From NCBI RefSeq assembly GCF_000350225.1, contig NW_005179005.1, positions 124,001-188,000 on the forward strand: a stretch of 64,000 nucleotides of DNA, written 5' to 3'. Positions 24,894 to 35,850 of the stretch are shown one piece after another; positions within the stretch are counted from its first letter, which is position 1, and each line of letters begins with the position of its first letter. Made by a program: the position numbers and the translations under genes. Source of the DNA: Chondrus crispus (Eukaryota; Rhodophyta; Florideophyceae; Gigartinales; Gigartinaceae). A model generated the notes under the pieces. That model did not search any database and was not told the origin of the DNA. It saw only the letters and a list, made by a program, of their open reading frames with translations.

Positions 24894-25967
24894 TGTAGTG
24901 CAATAAGGGGTGGCACAAGGCGGTGAGGAGAAAAGAAACTAGGTTGGAATGTGAATACTGTAGTCCGGGATTGGGGGACACACGTGTGAATATATGCACA
25001 GTTTTTATTTAAATTACTAATTTTATTTAGTTAATTAGTCAGTATTAATTTTGCTGACATTAGATTAGATCTAGAATCTAGCGCCGCGAGATACTGTAGT
25101 GGCTCCGGCTGGGCGATATATACCTTATCCCGCTGACCGCCAAGTCAGTAAAGGTAACCCGAGTTGCCGGAGTTAGATCTCGCCTTCGTCGAAGACCGCT
25201 TCCGTTCACGCGACGCGCTTCACATCTACGCTGCTAACGACATCCTCTATTGCTCGGGATCCCATTCCTTTTTCCTTATCATTTACCATTCCTATTTCTA
25301 TCTCTATTCCCTATCCATTTCTATTTCTACCTCTATCCTTTTATATCTGTTGGTGCCATCGGCATTGGTTGCCACCGATCCGGTGTAAGTGTTTTAGCCA
25401 TCGGGCAACACGTTGTGTAGCGCTGCTACTGTTTCAAGTTTCGTAGGAAGGCTGTTGCAACGACGCCTCCGTCGAAGGTCTTACTGCACAAGACAGAGTT
25501 GGTACCGCCTACCGCGATCGCGATCGCGCTGGTGAGGGTGTTTTTAGCCATCGGGCAACACGCCGGTAGTAGCGTTGCTACGCGGTTACAATCCTGTCGG
25601 GTAGTGCTGAACAAGCCCCCGTCGAAGACCTTGAATTATACCCAAGGTGCTGAAGACGCTCGTCGAGCATTGGCCTTACAACCCAGCGAACCGCGGTTAC
25701 ATTCTCGTAGACAAGCCCAACCCGCCCTCACCGAGCACACAAGTCTTCGCAAGACTCTATCACAATTATCCTTCCGGGACGGGTATCTTTCCTTAACCCC
25801 TCCGTTGGAGTCGAGCTACCGTGGGTCGTAAGCCCACACAAGGGGAAAGGGAGTCTCGAACGCTCCGTAGCGCGTGCCATCGGCAGTGGTTGTTTCTGTT
25901 GCTGTTTTTCTTCTTTTTGTTTGACCGTCGAACTATGTTCGCGGCCTGCCATGCACATTGCACTACA
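24894..25967 (+). repeat. LTR of second gypsy family (1074 bp), probably a 3' LTR
   Basis: It starts TGTAGTGCAATA and ends ATTGCACTACA, an 11-bp terminal inverted repeat. It matches the LTR at 55261-56304 in reverse orientation over its full length. The purine run AGGAGGGGGATA ends at 24893, as expected of a polypurine tract, and the antisense ORF lies just upstream, so I read it as the 3' LTR of a truncated element rather than a solo LTR. No target duplication is visible. Confidence 0.88.
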
Positions 25968-26270
25968 CTATCTCTAGTTTTGCGCATCTTTGTGGACTTC
26001 AATGCACTTGCCGCCTTGCGTTCATGCTTCTCAGAAGCAAAATGCAGCAGCTTCCGAAGCCTTCGCTATTGTGGCGTCTTTGGATTTTTCTTCTCTCTCC
26101 GCAGTCTTTTGCGCTTTTTTTTCTGTCCTCAAGTTCAAGTTCCTCCTACCATAAACGCTTTTTCTTTCTTTTTCTGTCTTTTTCGATAATGCCTTTCCTA
26201 CTTTCTCTATTGCAGCCGAGTTCTCCTTTTTGCACCTCTACACTATTATATCGCATTGCGCTAGGTAAAT

Positions 26271-26606
26271 TCAAAGAATACCACACTGCAAAGAAGTGCT
26301 CGACTTTCCTACCTGCACCCGCTTCATCCCGATCGAGTCATGGCTACAGGACGATCTGCAGAAAGCAAAATCTCTGCGTCGCCAGTACGACACACACGCC
26401 TTCAAAATCAAAAACACAACTGTCAACGCAGAAACCATTCTTACCTTTGCCTTTTCGTACTGCACTTCACCTACAAATGCTGTCAGTATATGCAATAACA
26501 TCGCCTCATCAGCCGCCCAACCGCGCATACCGTCCAGAAATGCGAGCATCGGTGCCCATTCCCTTGCACCCAGTTCGCTACTTAGCGCCGCATGCCGTGA
26601 TAACAC
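26271..26606 (-). pseudogene. Fragment of a membrane-protein paralogue of the gene at 35851
   Basis: The frame reads AALSSELGAREWAPMLAFLD followed by LHILTAFVGEVQYEKAKVRM. This aligns with residues about 370-430 of the protein at 35851-37257 (ALSSEISARDWSSMFAFVD, LILTGVLGEVKHYKTRVM). Only this C-terminal portion is present, on the opposite strand, with no start or signal peptide. A closely similar second fragment lies at 32617-32850. It is probably a decayed gene copy. Confidence 0.7.
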
Positions 26607-26808
26607 TTACATATTTTAGGAGATTAGTTCTTGCAAACCTGTTTCAATTATCGTTCATCTCATTTATTGCGAGTAGACTGTTTACAGTCTAGAAGATAAT
26701 CTTGGGATCGGCAACGAGACAGTGCCCAGGACTAACGCAAACATGCACTGCTGTACTGAAGGTACCACTGGTGCCATACGTCTCAATACTGTTACTGGAC
26801 TTGCTTCA

Positions 26809-26874
26809 AATGCGTCCAGAGAAACGAGCGTACACAGGAAAGCGGGACCGTACTCTCGCTTCTCTGGACGCATT
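26809..26874. repeat. Inverted repeat, 25-nt arms
   Basis: Arms 26809-26833 and 26850-26874 (AATGCGTCCAGAGAA and its complement at the outside) pair with two mismatches around a 16-nt loop. It may be a folded non-autonomous element or a hairpin RNA; it lies 55 bp before the pogo-like transposon. Confidence 0.6.
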
Positions 26875-26928
26875 GTACGGCACAGCGCGCGCCGCTACCT
26901 CGAGAGGTAAATATCGCACATTTAAGTA

Positions 26929-27068
26929 CACTACCGTTCTCACTAGTTCAATTATGGGCACTTTCCAGAAATGCAAAAATCAACGTTTTTACCAATCAGA
27001 CCAAGATTTTTTGCCATTTCTGAGCTCGTCAACAGACGGAAAATGAGAAAAGGGGTCAATTCTGGACA
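26929..27068 (+). repeat. Left terminal inverted repeat of the pogo-like element, split
   Basis: The outer block 26929-26960 and the inner block near 27048-27068 (GGGTCAATTCTGGACA) correspond to one continuous repeat at the right end. The intervening bases look like an insertion in the left terminus. Confidence 0.75.
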
Positions 27069-27083
27069 GGGAGCTGAGCACTC

Positions 27084-29013
27084 TTATCGATAGTGAGACA
27101 AACCAACGAGGCCTGAGGCTGCCACTTCCGTTCTCTCGTCTTTAATACACCGGTACACGCCGATATTGCCACCTCTCCGGACATGGCGCCATGACGCAAT
27201 TGGAATATCAGCGAAAAAGTCACCCTTTAAGTCAATCAGCCTTTGCTCAAAAACACCGTCCTCATCTGGACAACGGTTTTCTTTGTTCCCTTCAAACGTG
27301 GTCCCTGTGATAGGTATCGGAGTGCTCTTTTCAGTGGCGTTTTCAGAATGGAAGACACTCTTAAGTCCTCGCTTTGGGGTCCCTTTTTCTGGCCTTGCTT
27401 GAAGACGCTGTGCTCCAGCCATGGATGCGCTGACTTTATGTCCACGTTGTGAACTTTTTGCAAGCTTGGGTGGAGAGACTTGCGTATCAAGCAACCTTTA
27501 CACTTGGAACTCATCGTTCAACGGTATCTGTATCTCTGCTAGATTATTACTGGCCGAGCCAGGGCCGTTTGATAATTGCCGAATTCTGTCTAGCAAGGCG
27601 CACGATTCATTTCTAACCTCTCCCAAATGAGAATCACGAACTGACCGACTACTTCGCGTTTTCACACTACAGCACAAAGGTCCTTTGAGGTTATCAATGG
27701 CCTGACGAGGCGTAATTCGGTCAAGAAACCTAAAATCCATTAGTCATAATCCAGACTCATGAAATGCCTTCCGGGCAATCTCTGGAGTCAACGCACGATA
27801 ACCCGTCACAGCGAGCTTTATCTTAAAAACACAGTTTGCCCACATCATTTGAATGATAATCAGGAGCTCATTCCGTGTAGACTGAACCGTTTTTTGAAAA
27901 ATTCTATTCACAGACTGGTCGCACGGCTGCAACAGATGGGTTGTAATAGAAGGCAACTTGACCACCAAAATTCGAAGCTTCTCGCATTCTTCGAGCCATA
28001 CATCTCCCTGTCTAGAACTTTGTCCGTCCAATAGGAGCAGGATATGCTCATGGGGTGGTACTGTTTTAGCGCATGTCGATTGATATGATGAATAACTTTG
28101 AAAATTACGGCTTTGTCGGTTGAGCCGTGTGGTGTAAAAACAAGCTCTGCGTCATGAGGAGACCAGTTTTCGTTGCACAACCAGTGTACTAAACCATTTT
28201 AATTAGTGAGATTCTCCCTATCGAAAGGCTTAAGTCATGATTTCATCACTTTCTTACTAAAGGCTATCAAAAAGGGGCGCTATGTTGCCACACATGTTGC
28301 GACTGCAAATCCTGTTGTCAAGTGCTTACCGGGATCCCTAATGCCCAAGCGAGCCCTGCCATGCTTGCTGCTTTACGAGGTGAAGCACTTGACTTTACGA
28401 CCGTACTCACCGCATCCAGCAGTTTCATCCCAGTCCCATATTTTTGAGGGTCTCTGAGGACCTCCGGGAACTCTTTCTGAAGTTTCAAAATAACTTCCTT
28501 CAGACTACTCATATGTGTTGGATTCTCTGCGGCGAGCCGTGCCATAGAAACATTCTGGGATGCCCTATAGGCCAATTCTATATGTCATGCTCTGAATGAG
28601 CGTATGGCGTCGGATGATGGGACAGGGATGGAGAATGCATTTTCTCTTTCTGCCGCTATCTTGCCCTGAATGCTCTTCAATAGAGAACAGCCAACAGCAA
28701 AACCTTTCTCCGCTGCTTCGAGAGTCTTATTAACGACATGACTCTGTTCAGCACTTGTGAGAACTGTGCGACGGCCTGAGAAGTATTTTTCCGGATGGAG
28801 CAGTTTTGCGAGCTGTGGAGTGTCCCCATCTATGATAGCCTTTCGAATATTAGACATTTTCGTGCGAGTGACACCACTTCGGGTGGACATTTCCCTTGGA
28901 GAGATGCCGCGCCGCAGGAGCTGGAATGCTTTTTCCCGTCTGATACGCCCATCTTTTCGTTTAGCAAGCCTTTTGTTATGTGCAATAGTTTGAGCGCGCA
29001 TGGGGCTCGGCAT
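27084..29013 (-). pseudogene. Pogo-like transposase, DD35D, decayed
   Basis: The N-terminus from 29013 (MPSPMRAQ) has two helix-turn-helix regions: a psq-like one (RRGISPREMSTRSGVTRTKM) and a CENP-B-like one (LTSAEQSHVVNKTLEAAEKGF). The catalytic DDE_1 domain is visible near 27744-28040: LLLLDGQSSR carries the second acidic residue, and LLQPCDQSVNRIF the third, with 35 residues between them. A tail with NKENRCP and DIPIASWRHVRR follows. The frame is interrupted after codon 142 (stop near 28585) and shifted just before LLLLDGQ, and the first catalytic Asp is not evident. The element is not autonomous now. Confidence 0.85.
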
Positions 29014-29145
29014 TTTCGCACCACCGATCAGGAGCATTGTCTACGGAAGCATGAGGGAGTTGGGAGAGGGGCGGTAGGCATTGAACGAGGGGGGAGAGGT
29101 GTGTGAGAGAGATAAAGAGGTTCGAGGGCGGGGTACTCAAAAATA

Positions 29146-29197
29146 AAATGTCCAGAATTGACCCTTTTCCAGAATTAGACCAGTGAGAACGGTACTG
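29146..29197 (-). repeat. Right terminal inverted repeat of the pogo-like element
   Basis: It contains two tandem CCAGAATT copies (TGTCCAGAATTGACC and TTCCAGAATTAGACC), probable transposase-binding subrepeats, and ends GAACGGTACTG next to TA. Confidence 0.85.
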
Positions 29198-29937
29198 TAC
29201 TGCACACCGCTGAACCTTGTGCCCACACCAGCACATTGTGAAAATAGTCAAGACTGATAAGGTTGATCCTCACCTGCCGGGCCTCAGCATTTTGCCCGGT
29301 CGGTCTCGTTTATTTGATATACCGCCGCGCAGTTCAGTAACCCTAATTAAATGTCCGCCGTCGCCCGCCGGCGACTCTCGCCGGCTTACACGGCGACGGA
29401 GGAATAACCTTCAAGGACGGTTTCGTCCTGCACCGCGTGCTTAGGTGTTTGTCGTATTGGTCCCCATAGTCGGACCCGACTTTGCCCCTCGCGGGCTCTC
29501 CAGGTGTTGCACAGGCAGGGATTTCTCACACACATGGCCCTCTTGTCTCAAGTTGGCGGGGAGTCATGAACCTCATCGTTGCCAGTTAACAATGCATACA
29601 AATCGTCTTTTGATTGTTTTCAGCGCACTCTTCTTCTCCACCTGCTCACACTGTGTTTTGGCACATCTCCACCGGCCCCTCCGTTCGCGGCTCCACTGGA
29701 TGTTCATGCTCAACAGGGCCGTGCGCTTCACTACATTCTGCACAGCTCGGCGCTTTATACAAACACTATATATAAACAAGACTTGCATCCAAGCGTTGAT
29801 CATTGCTCCCCGTCTCCGTTCTCTCAACACAAAACGTGAAACTACCGACTCAGTGGTGCAGCTCTGAGGTACTATATGGCGGGGAACAGCATAGTTGACC
29901 ACGAAAACATTCACGTGAACAACGCAAGCAAAACAAG

Positions 29938-31893
29938 ATGCCGCTCTTTGCCTCCCGCAACGCCATACTTACAAACGTCTCAATCGGTATTTTCACGGCA
30001 CTAGCCCTTTCATGCTCCTGGTTGACTGTCTCCGCCGAAGAGGGTACCGAGCGACCGCTCAAAGGGCTGCGCCTGCAGTGTTGTACCGCCCTGGAAAGCA
30101 TGATAATGGAAAAAGATGCAAATGCCAAGGTAAGGCATCCATTTCTTCCAGGGGTGCGAATTACGCGTAGCGGCGAGCTCACTCTGCACCGCCAACTGAC
30201 ACCTTCTGTCCGACAAGCAGCCTTTCGGATATAAGGGGATGGGCATGACGTATCTTTTACAACTTCAAGAAAGGCTCGGCTTTCGCTGCGAGACTGTGGT
30301 CGAGTTCAAGAACAACGACAAGGACGGAGTGTCATTTAACTCTATCCTTGAAAATATCGAGGCCTGCACAGACAACGGCACTATTCGTGATTCTCCTGAG
30401 TGTAAATGCGAACTGGCTGTTGGCGGCTGGGCCCAAAATAGCTATCGTTTTGGAAAGGTTGACTATCTCCCCCCCTTCGTCAATGACGGGATTGCCATCG
30501 TCGTGCATACTGACAATACTTCCTCCGCATCCGCTGGAGCCTTTTTTGTCACGGCCTTCGCCACTTCTACCTGGCTATTGGTGTTGGCCCTCATCGGGTT
30601 GTTCACGTTTCTTAAACTTCTCGACAGGCGCTTTGCGCTTCTCGTCAAACCATACGAACCGCTTCCGGAGGGAGAATCTCGATTTCAAAGATTGAAGCAC
30701 TATCTGCTCAAGAGCCCGGTTCCTCGCAGGTTGAGACTAGCACTGCAGAGTACATGTACGTTTTTCAAAAGGCGTGTGCGCACTCTCTCATCGCGTTCGT
30801 CTTCTTTCTACGACTCACTCCCGCACGAAACATTTCTTTCCATTCTTTCCCTCATGCGACATTTCTCTGCGAGCACAGTGGACCGAATGATGCAACAAGG
30901 TAGTCTTGATTCCGAACGCAGCAGGCCGACCACAAGGCAATGGGTACTTAACCTGTTGATCGCCTTCTGCAGTCTTTTTCTGATTCTGGCCTATGAATCA
31001 TCGATGACGTGAGTTTGCCTCGAGGTTATCGCATCCCAGCCTTCTATGATATCAACAGAAATGTGCACGAATAACAGACCGTAGTGGACAAGATCATCTA
31101 ACTCGACCCAAATCGTGCGCTCTGAGCGAATAGTGCCGTACTTGTACAAAAGCAGTTCGAGTCCGAATACCGAGACATACAAGACCTCCAGACGTGCCAA
31201 ATCCCCCCGCAACAAGTCTGTGTGCCGCGAGGAGGTGCCATAGAAATACTCTGGAATACAGCTATCGCTTCTCAGTACGTATGCATCACGTCGGCCATTC
31301 TCGAAGCTGGCATCTTCTCCAACGCACTAACATCAATTGAAACTCACAGCGATTGCCACACACGAGAGCCAATATTCGTCGACTCATACGAAAAAGGAGA
31401 AGAACTCTTGTATGAGAAGACGTGCAAGTTCTTGCTAGCCTCGCTATCATCAGGCATGCACCTTGGCGAACGTAGGTATTGCGGAAAGGTGACACTGACG
31501 GGCGAGCCCTGCTTGCGGGGAGGGTCTTCGTTTCTTCTTCCACGCGACTCAAACTTGACAGAGCCCATGAGCAGAGAAACTCTTGACATGCTGGCCTCTG
31601 GCCTTCTTCCCAGCCTTGAAGAACATTTGAGCTCTTCGGGACGATGTGGAAGGACCAATACTTCGAGCCTTACGGCTAAACAGCTTCAACTGTTTTTCAT
31701 CTTTGTTTTTTGTGCTTGCCTTGTGATATTCTTTGAAATGGTCCTAGATCCGCAATCCGTGCGGACAAACCCGGACGCACCAGCTGAAAAGCCATCGACG
31801 AGTACTGACCCCAACGAAATGTCCAGCGTCGAGACACAAGGGGTTTCATCTCGGGGAAATGCGAGAAGCACGCTTGAGACGCATGTCGTCTGA
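29938..31893 (+). CDS. Ionotropic glutamate receptor-like ligand-gated ion channel (three exons)
   Basis: Exons 29938-30129, 30221-31008 and 31134-31893 join through two GT-AG introns (91 and 125 bp; phases 0 and 2) into 579 codons. A signal peptide covers residues 1-33. The first ligand-binding lobe (about 40-165) has GYKGMGMTYLLQLQERLGF and YLPPFVNDGIAIVV. TM1 is about 171-195. After a basic insert comes a pore-loop motif MMQQGSLD (QQG at 289-291, as in iGluRs), then TM3 and an AYESSMTAV segment at the place of SYTANLAAF. Lobe two is Cys-containing, and TM4 is about 511-530. No N-terminal LIVBP domain is present, so it is short like prokaryotic GluR0 and insect IRs. Predicted site is the plasma or an internal membrane. 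The ligand is unknown. Splice sites are inferred from frame and homology only. Confidence 0.82.
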
Positions 31894-32333
31894 AAAATAG
31901 TACGGATCCAAGCTGCGGTTCGGGGTGAAACAGAGATAGTTGGCGCATCTGGCCGATTCCGATGTGCGCACATCACAGCAATGTGCTGCTCTGACCGCTT
32001 TTGCGCAGAATGTGGGGCTCTTCTTCCTCTTTCCGAAGTGCGGAATGAATTGCCCGACGGTGAACGACATGCTGTAGAAGCATCGAAATGGTTTATCTAA
32101 GAAAAGGCGCGCTCGAACGAAGGTAAGCAACGACCAAGGCCTCCTTGTGGATTCAAAATCTTTGACCGGATTTACAGTAGATTCCGGTTGGCCCTCAGAA
32201 GCACTACAGTATTACAGTATAACACACCGCTACAGTACAGATCTGAAGACACGTTGACCCTTCCGCTTTGTCACCGACTTCCATGCGTTGAACCTCAACA
32301 TGCTTAAGCTGCTTAGTTCCAAACGCGTACCAC

Positions 32334-32850
32334 CTACAAATTAGCGTTTCCAGCATTTGGGCGGGCAGTTTTGCAGAGTAAGGATGCCCCCTGCGCGTTT
32401 TCTAAAGCCGCAGAAATGAAGCATCTGGAAAAAACAACGCGCTTAAATATAAACCGAATCCTCACAGAACCGCTTCCGTGCCCCAGACGATTCTCTGTTC
32501 TTCTAGAAGATCCAAATTCACTCCTGTCTTTCGTAAATTGGTCTCCTAAACGCCTCATGCATGCCTTCATCCTCTTCAAGCGCTTGTATACTTCAAAACT
32601 TCCCCGCAATTGTCGCCACTACGACACATACGGCTTCAAAATCAAAACACAGCTGTCAACGCAGAAACCATTACTACCTTTGCCTTTTCGTATTGCACTT
32701 CGCGTACAAATTGCGTCAGTATAAGCAATGCCATCGCCCCATCAGTCGCTCAACCGCGCGTCGCGTCCAGAAATGCGAACACCGTCGCCCATTCCCTTGC
32801 AGCCAGTTCGCTGCTTAGCGCCGTGTGCAGTGGCAACACTTACAAGCCAT
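32334..32850 (-). pseudogene. Second decayed fragment of the membrane-protein family
   Basis: Bases 32617-32850 read, on the minus strand, LPLHTALSSELAAREWATVFAFLDATRG followed after a stop by an EVQYEKAKVVMV segment, matching residues about 366-430 of the product at 35851-37257. The nucleotide sequence is close to that at 26390-26606. A further minus-strand frame (32334-32609) with EVYKRLKRMKACMRRLGDQF may be the former cytoplasmic tail. In-frame stops show that it is not functional. Confidence 0.65.
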
Positions 32851-32970
32851 ACGGAAAAAAATCTGAAAACCGACTAGTATGGGGAGATGCATCTATGTAG
32901 AGGTCTTTCGTGTTATGCCGTGGAGGTGGAACGAGATTATAAAGATGATCTCAAGCCCCGCCGCGCCACA

Positions 32971-33108
<138 letters not shown>

Positions 33109-33346
33109 CTGATAATAGGGAAACTTTAATCGAAGCCAAGTACGTCTGCGGTGCTCCACGTACGGCATAATATTTTTCTGCGACGCTTAGGAGGCCGTAT
33201 GTCGTCTAATATCGCACCGTACGACTGCATGTATTCTTCCGTAACACTCCCGTCTTTTGAATTATGAAGCTGAACCTTTCCATAGGCGCTGCATTATTTA
33301 TCCCCCAGCTCATCTTGAGAGGTGAAGACACCTATTTCTTCTTGCG

Positions 33347-33697
33347 TTACGTTATGTAGAAGAACTGTCGGTGGCTTGTCAATGTATAAGCATGGTTTCC
33401 TCTGCTCCCACTTTCCCAAAACTCACCACTTTCAGTGTAGCTGAGCCGAGCCCCAACACCCAGACACCGAGAAATACTGTCTTCTGTCGCGAATGACGGC
33501 CAATGACTTAATGTTCTTTCATAGCTGACGTGTCGGCAAAACAATTTGGTTTCTCCATTTTCGTAGAGGAGCTGTTCAATGCGGTATTGCCGGGATAACT
33601 GCAGCAGTTCCGTGGACAATTGCTCTACGGCACTTGACGGAAACGGTTTAGCCTCATCATGCACATCGGGGTGGACAATCTTCAAAGAGGACCGCAA
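33347..33697 (-). CDS. Hypothetical ORF, possible gene remnant
   Basis: This 116-codon frame has protein-like composition (SSAVEQLSTELLQLSRQYRI, then LLYENGETKLFCRHVSYERT). I do not recognise it and see no signal peptide or membrane segment. It may be an exon or a remnant of a host gene; the sequence up to 34660 is AT-richer and without further coding signal. Confidence 0.25.
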   Translation of the reverse strand: MRSSLKIVHPDVHDEAKPFPSSAVEQLSTELLQLSRQYRIEQLLYENGETKLFCRHVSYERTLSHWPSFATEDSISRCLGVGARLSYTESGEFWESGSRGNHAYTLTSHRQFFYIT

Positions 33698-34668
33698 GTG
33701 TCTATCAGACAGTTAGTCCTCATATGAGGACAAAAGTTGTTTTATTTTTTCTAGACAACCCAAAGTGCGATTTCATTTGTGTTTTTTTGACACCACAGGT
33801 TTAAAAGCATTTGCTTGTCGAGTCTAGCGACAACCAACTCGTTGATGCATAGAAAGGTGTTGGAAAGAAAAGGCCGGCTTACAGTACGCCTTTTTCTTTA
33901 AGCTAATTTTATACTAGTAGCATAGAAGCGTTACCTTGAAGGCTATCTATTCGGTTCCAACTTGGGGAATTTATAATACGAGTCAACCTCCCAGAGAAAC
34001 CTAGAAACCGCGGACATCAAAGTTGAAAAGAAGTAAACTTCGGATATGTTATGATAACGCTTGGTCGTACAGACACTGGGGGCTTTCTGAAATCCTACAA
34101 TCGCAAATTGTGTGTTGACCAAATCGGGATTTTATGACACGCATACGGCGCGTTGTGCACACATATCGCGCCGTTTTCTCGGACTGGCGACCCCATGCTT
34201 GGTTAAATGTGTATCACAACAATGCCAAAATGCGCGCGCGTACAATCCCAATTTTCTGTAGTTAGAGCTCTGATGGCGTCATCGTCGGCGTCCGGTGAGC
34301 ACAAAGCGTGCATACAGTAGGGGGACGCACATTGTGTGTCCAAGAATTTCCGTGACAAAACTCATTTTTTGTGCACAAAAGGAAAAATATGACTCTGACA
34401 CAAAAAAAAATCTCCGGAGGCTCCGATTAGACGCATATGCATGGGAGGCTTGCTCGTGGATTAGACGTGACGTAGTTGTTCCATGAAACGGTACCCTTGG
34501 GTAATAGCACAAGGCCCGGTGGAATAACAATGGGCGAACGTGAAAAAAAAAAAAAAAAATTTGATGCAATGGGGGGCAAGTACTCAAGTTGGCAAGAGAC
34601 GATGCAGGCTTGAAGAACAGGTGTTGTTTTTGTGGTTCCACCCAGACAAGGCAGCAGGACAACTAGGG
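33698..34668. other. Intergenic, no gene seen
   Basis: AT-rich sequence with homopolymer runs (poly-A at 34543-34559). No frame with coding character was found. Confidence 0.5.
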
Positions 34669-34790
34669 CACTGCCATAGGGGGGGGCACCTTTCTTCGAC
34701 ACCCAAATAAAGCCGCCGTCGCCTCACTAGAGGGCACTGCCATGGGGCACCTTGTTCGACACCCAAATAAAGCTGCCGTCGCCTCGCCTC
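34669..34790. repeat. Tandem duplication of about 60 bp
   Basis: Two adjacent copies of a unit containing GGGCACTGCCAT, TTCGACACCCAAATAAAG and GCCGTCGCCTC. Each carries an AATAAA-type hexamer. The copies differ mainly in the length of a G run. Confidence 0.75.
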
Positions 34791-34799
34791 CCCACTCGG

Positions 34800-35850
34800 A
34801 CAATGAAAGGAGGCATCGAGAATTCTTGGCATCACAGGTTTGATGGAACATGGGCAGATGTAGAAATGGTTTCTTTTTGTTTGTGCAGAGTACTGTAATT
34901 ATAAACCGATTTTTTGATCCATCTGGCGTTTCTGTAAGTGTAAGCCTTCAAGCCCGAGCAAGTTGTTGTACTGTACCCTTGGTATGTTGTTGTTGGCGAC
35001 ACCTTCCATGTCGGTGATCATTTCTCGCGGACACTTGGGAGCCTCGTGACCCAATCCATGCCAAACGAGGAGGCGGTAGCGAAACGAGTGTGGCTATGGC
35101 GCACCCGCGGGGGGAGGGGGGAGGGGGGAGGAGGGGGGGGGTTTGGAGTCCATTTCGACCAGCATTGTTACCGGCTGCAGAAGTACTGTAGACGGGGCGA
35201 GGCGCTGGAATCGCGTGAACCTGCCCAGGCGACGCGACAGAAAAGAAACTCAGCTGGCAAAAAGGCTGTACCCATCCAACAATGCAAGCGGCGCCGCTGG
35301 CGTCTGCAGATTGGCGACGTGCGCCCACTCGAAACCCAAGGAGCTCGGACACATGTCCAGCGATGTGGCCTCGAGTTTCCAGCCAATGGGTATGCAATGT
35401 ATCTCAGCTAGGCGAAACCGCCATTGATTCCCGGGCGACAAGTGTGTTCCGGCAGGTCTTGACGTCAAGCCAATTTCACACATTTGTCCTCGTCCACCAG
35501 CGCCCGTCTACCACAAGTTCCACCTTCACACGCCGTGACCCATGCGTCGCGAATGCCCCTCCTGCACAGCTTAGAGAGAAGTCTTAAAGGTCTGTGCCTC
35601 CCATCTCAACTGCCCCTGCGCAGGGGCTTTGCCCTTGCAACCGCTACGAACATCCGAGATTCCCGCCCGCTCGCTCGCTACGGATCAAATCCACCCCGTT
35701 GCCGACGACCAAGCCGTCCTCTTCTCACTCGCCCGCGTTCAAGTGCCCAGCCCTTCATGCGCTTTTCCATCCACGTTTATCAATGAATCCGGCTCATCTC
35801 TTCGCCTCCCGCCCTCCTGGTCTGGCGCACTCGACTCCCTAGCCTCCGAA
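34800..35850. other. Upstream region of the membrane-protein gene
   Basis: It contains a purine-rich G run (35108-35140) and several open frames on both strands without recognisable products. The last 250 bases are pyrimidine-rich and probably hold the promoter and 5' UTR of the gene starting at 35851; no TATA box stands out. Confidence 0.4.

Larger units (their letters stand above)
26929..29197 (-). mobile_element. Pogo-like (Tc1/mariner superfamily) DNA transposon
   Basis: The 2269-bp element is flanked by TA on both sides (26927-26928 and 29198-29199). The ends start CACTACCGTTCTCACT on the left and, in complement, CAGTACCGTTCTCACT on the right, the CAGT-type terminus of pogo elements. 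It carries a decayed transposase on the minus strand. The right terminal repeat is continuous for about 50 bp. On the left the outer and inner parts of that repeat are separated by about 90 bp. Confidence 0.88.

Noticed and set aside
24894-25967. Reading this LTR as a solo LTR
   Set aside because: No target duplication is visible, while a polypurine tract and an adjacent antisense ORF indicate the 3' end of a truncated element.
29445-29867. A 140-codon plus-strand frame upstream of the channel gene
   Set aside because: No recognisable product; it overlaps an equally long minus-strand frame and the probable upstream region of the gene starting at 29938.
35046-35411. A plus-strand frame with a Gly-rich tract
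   Set aside because: Driven by a purine/G homopolymer stretch; no start context, homologue or constraint visible.
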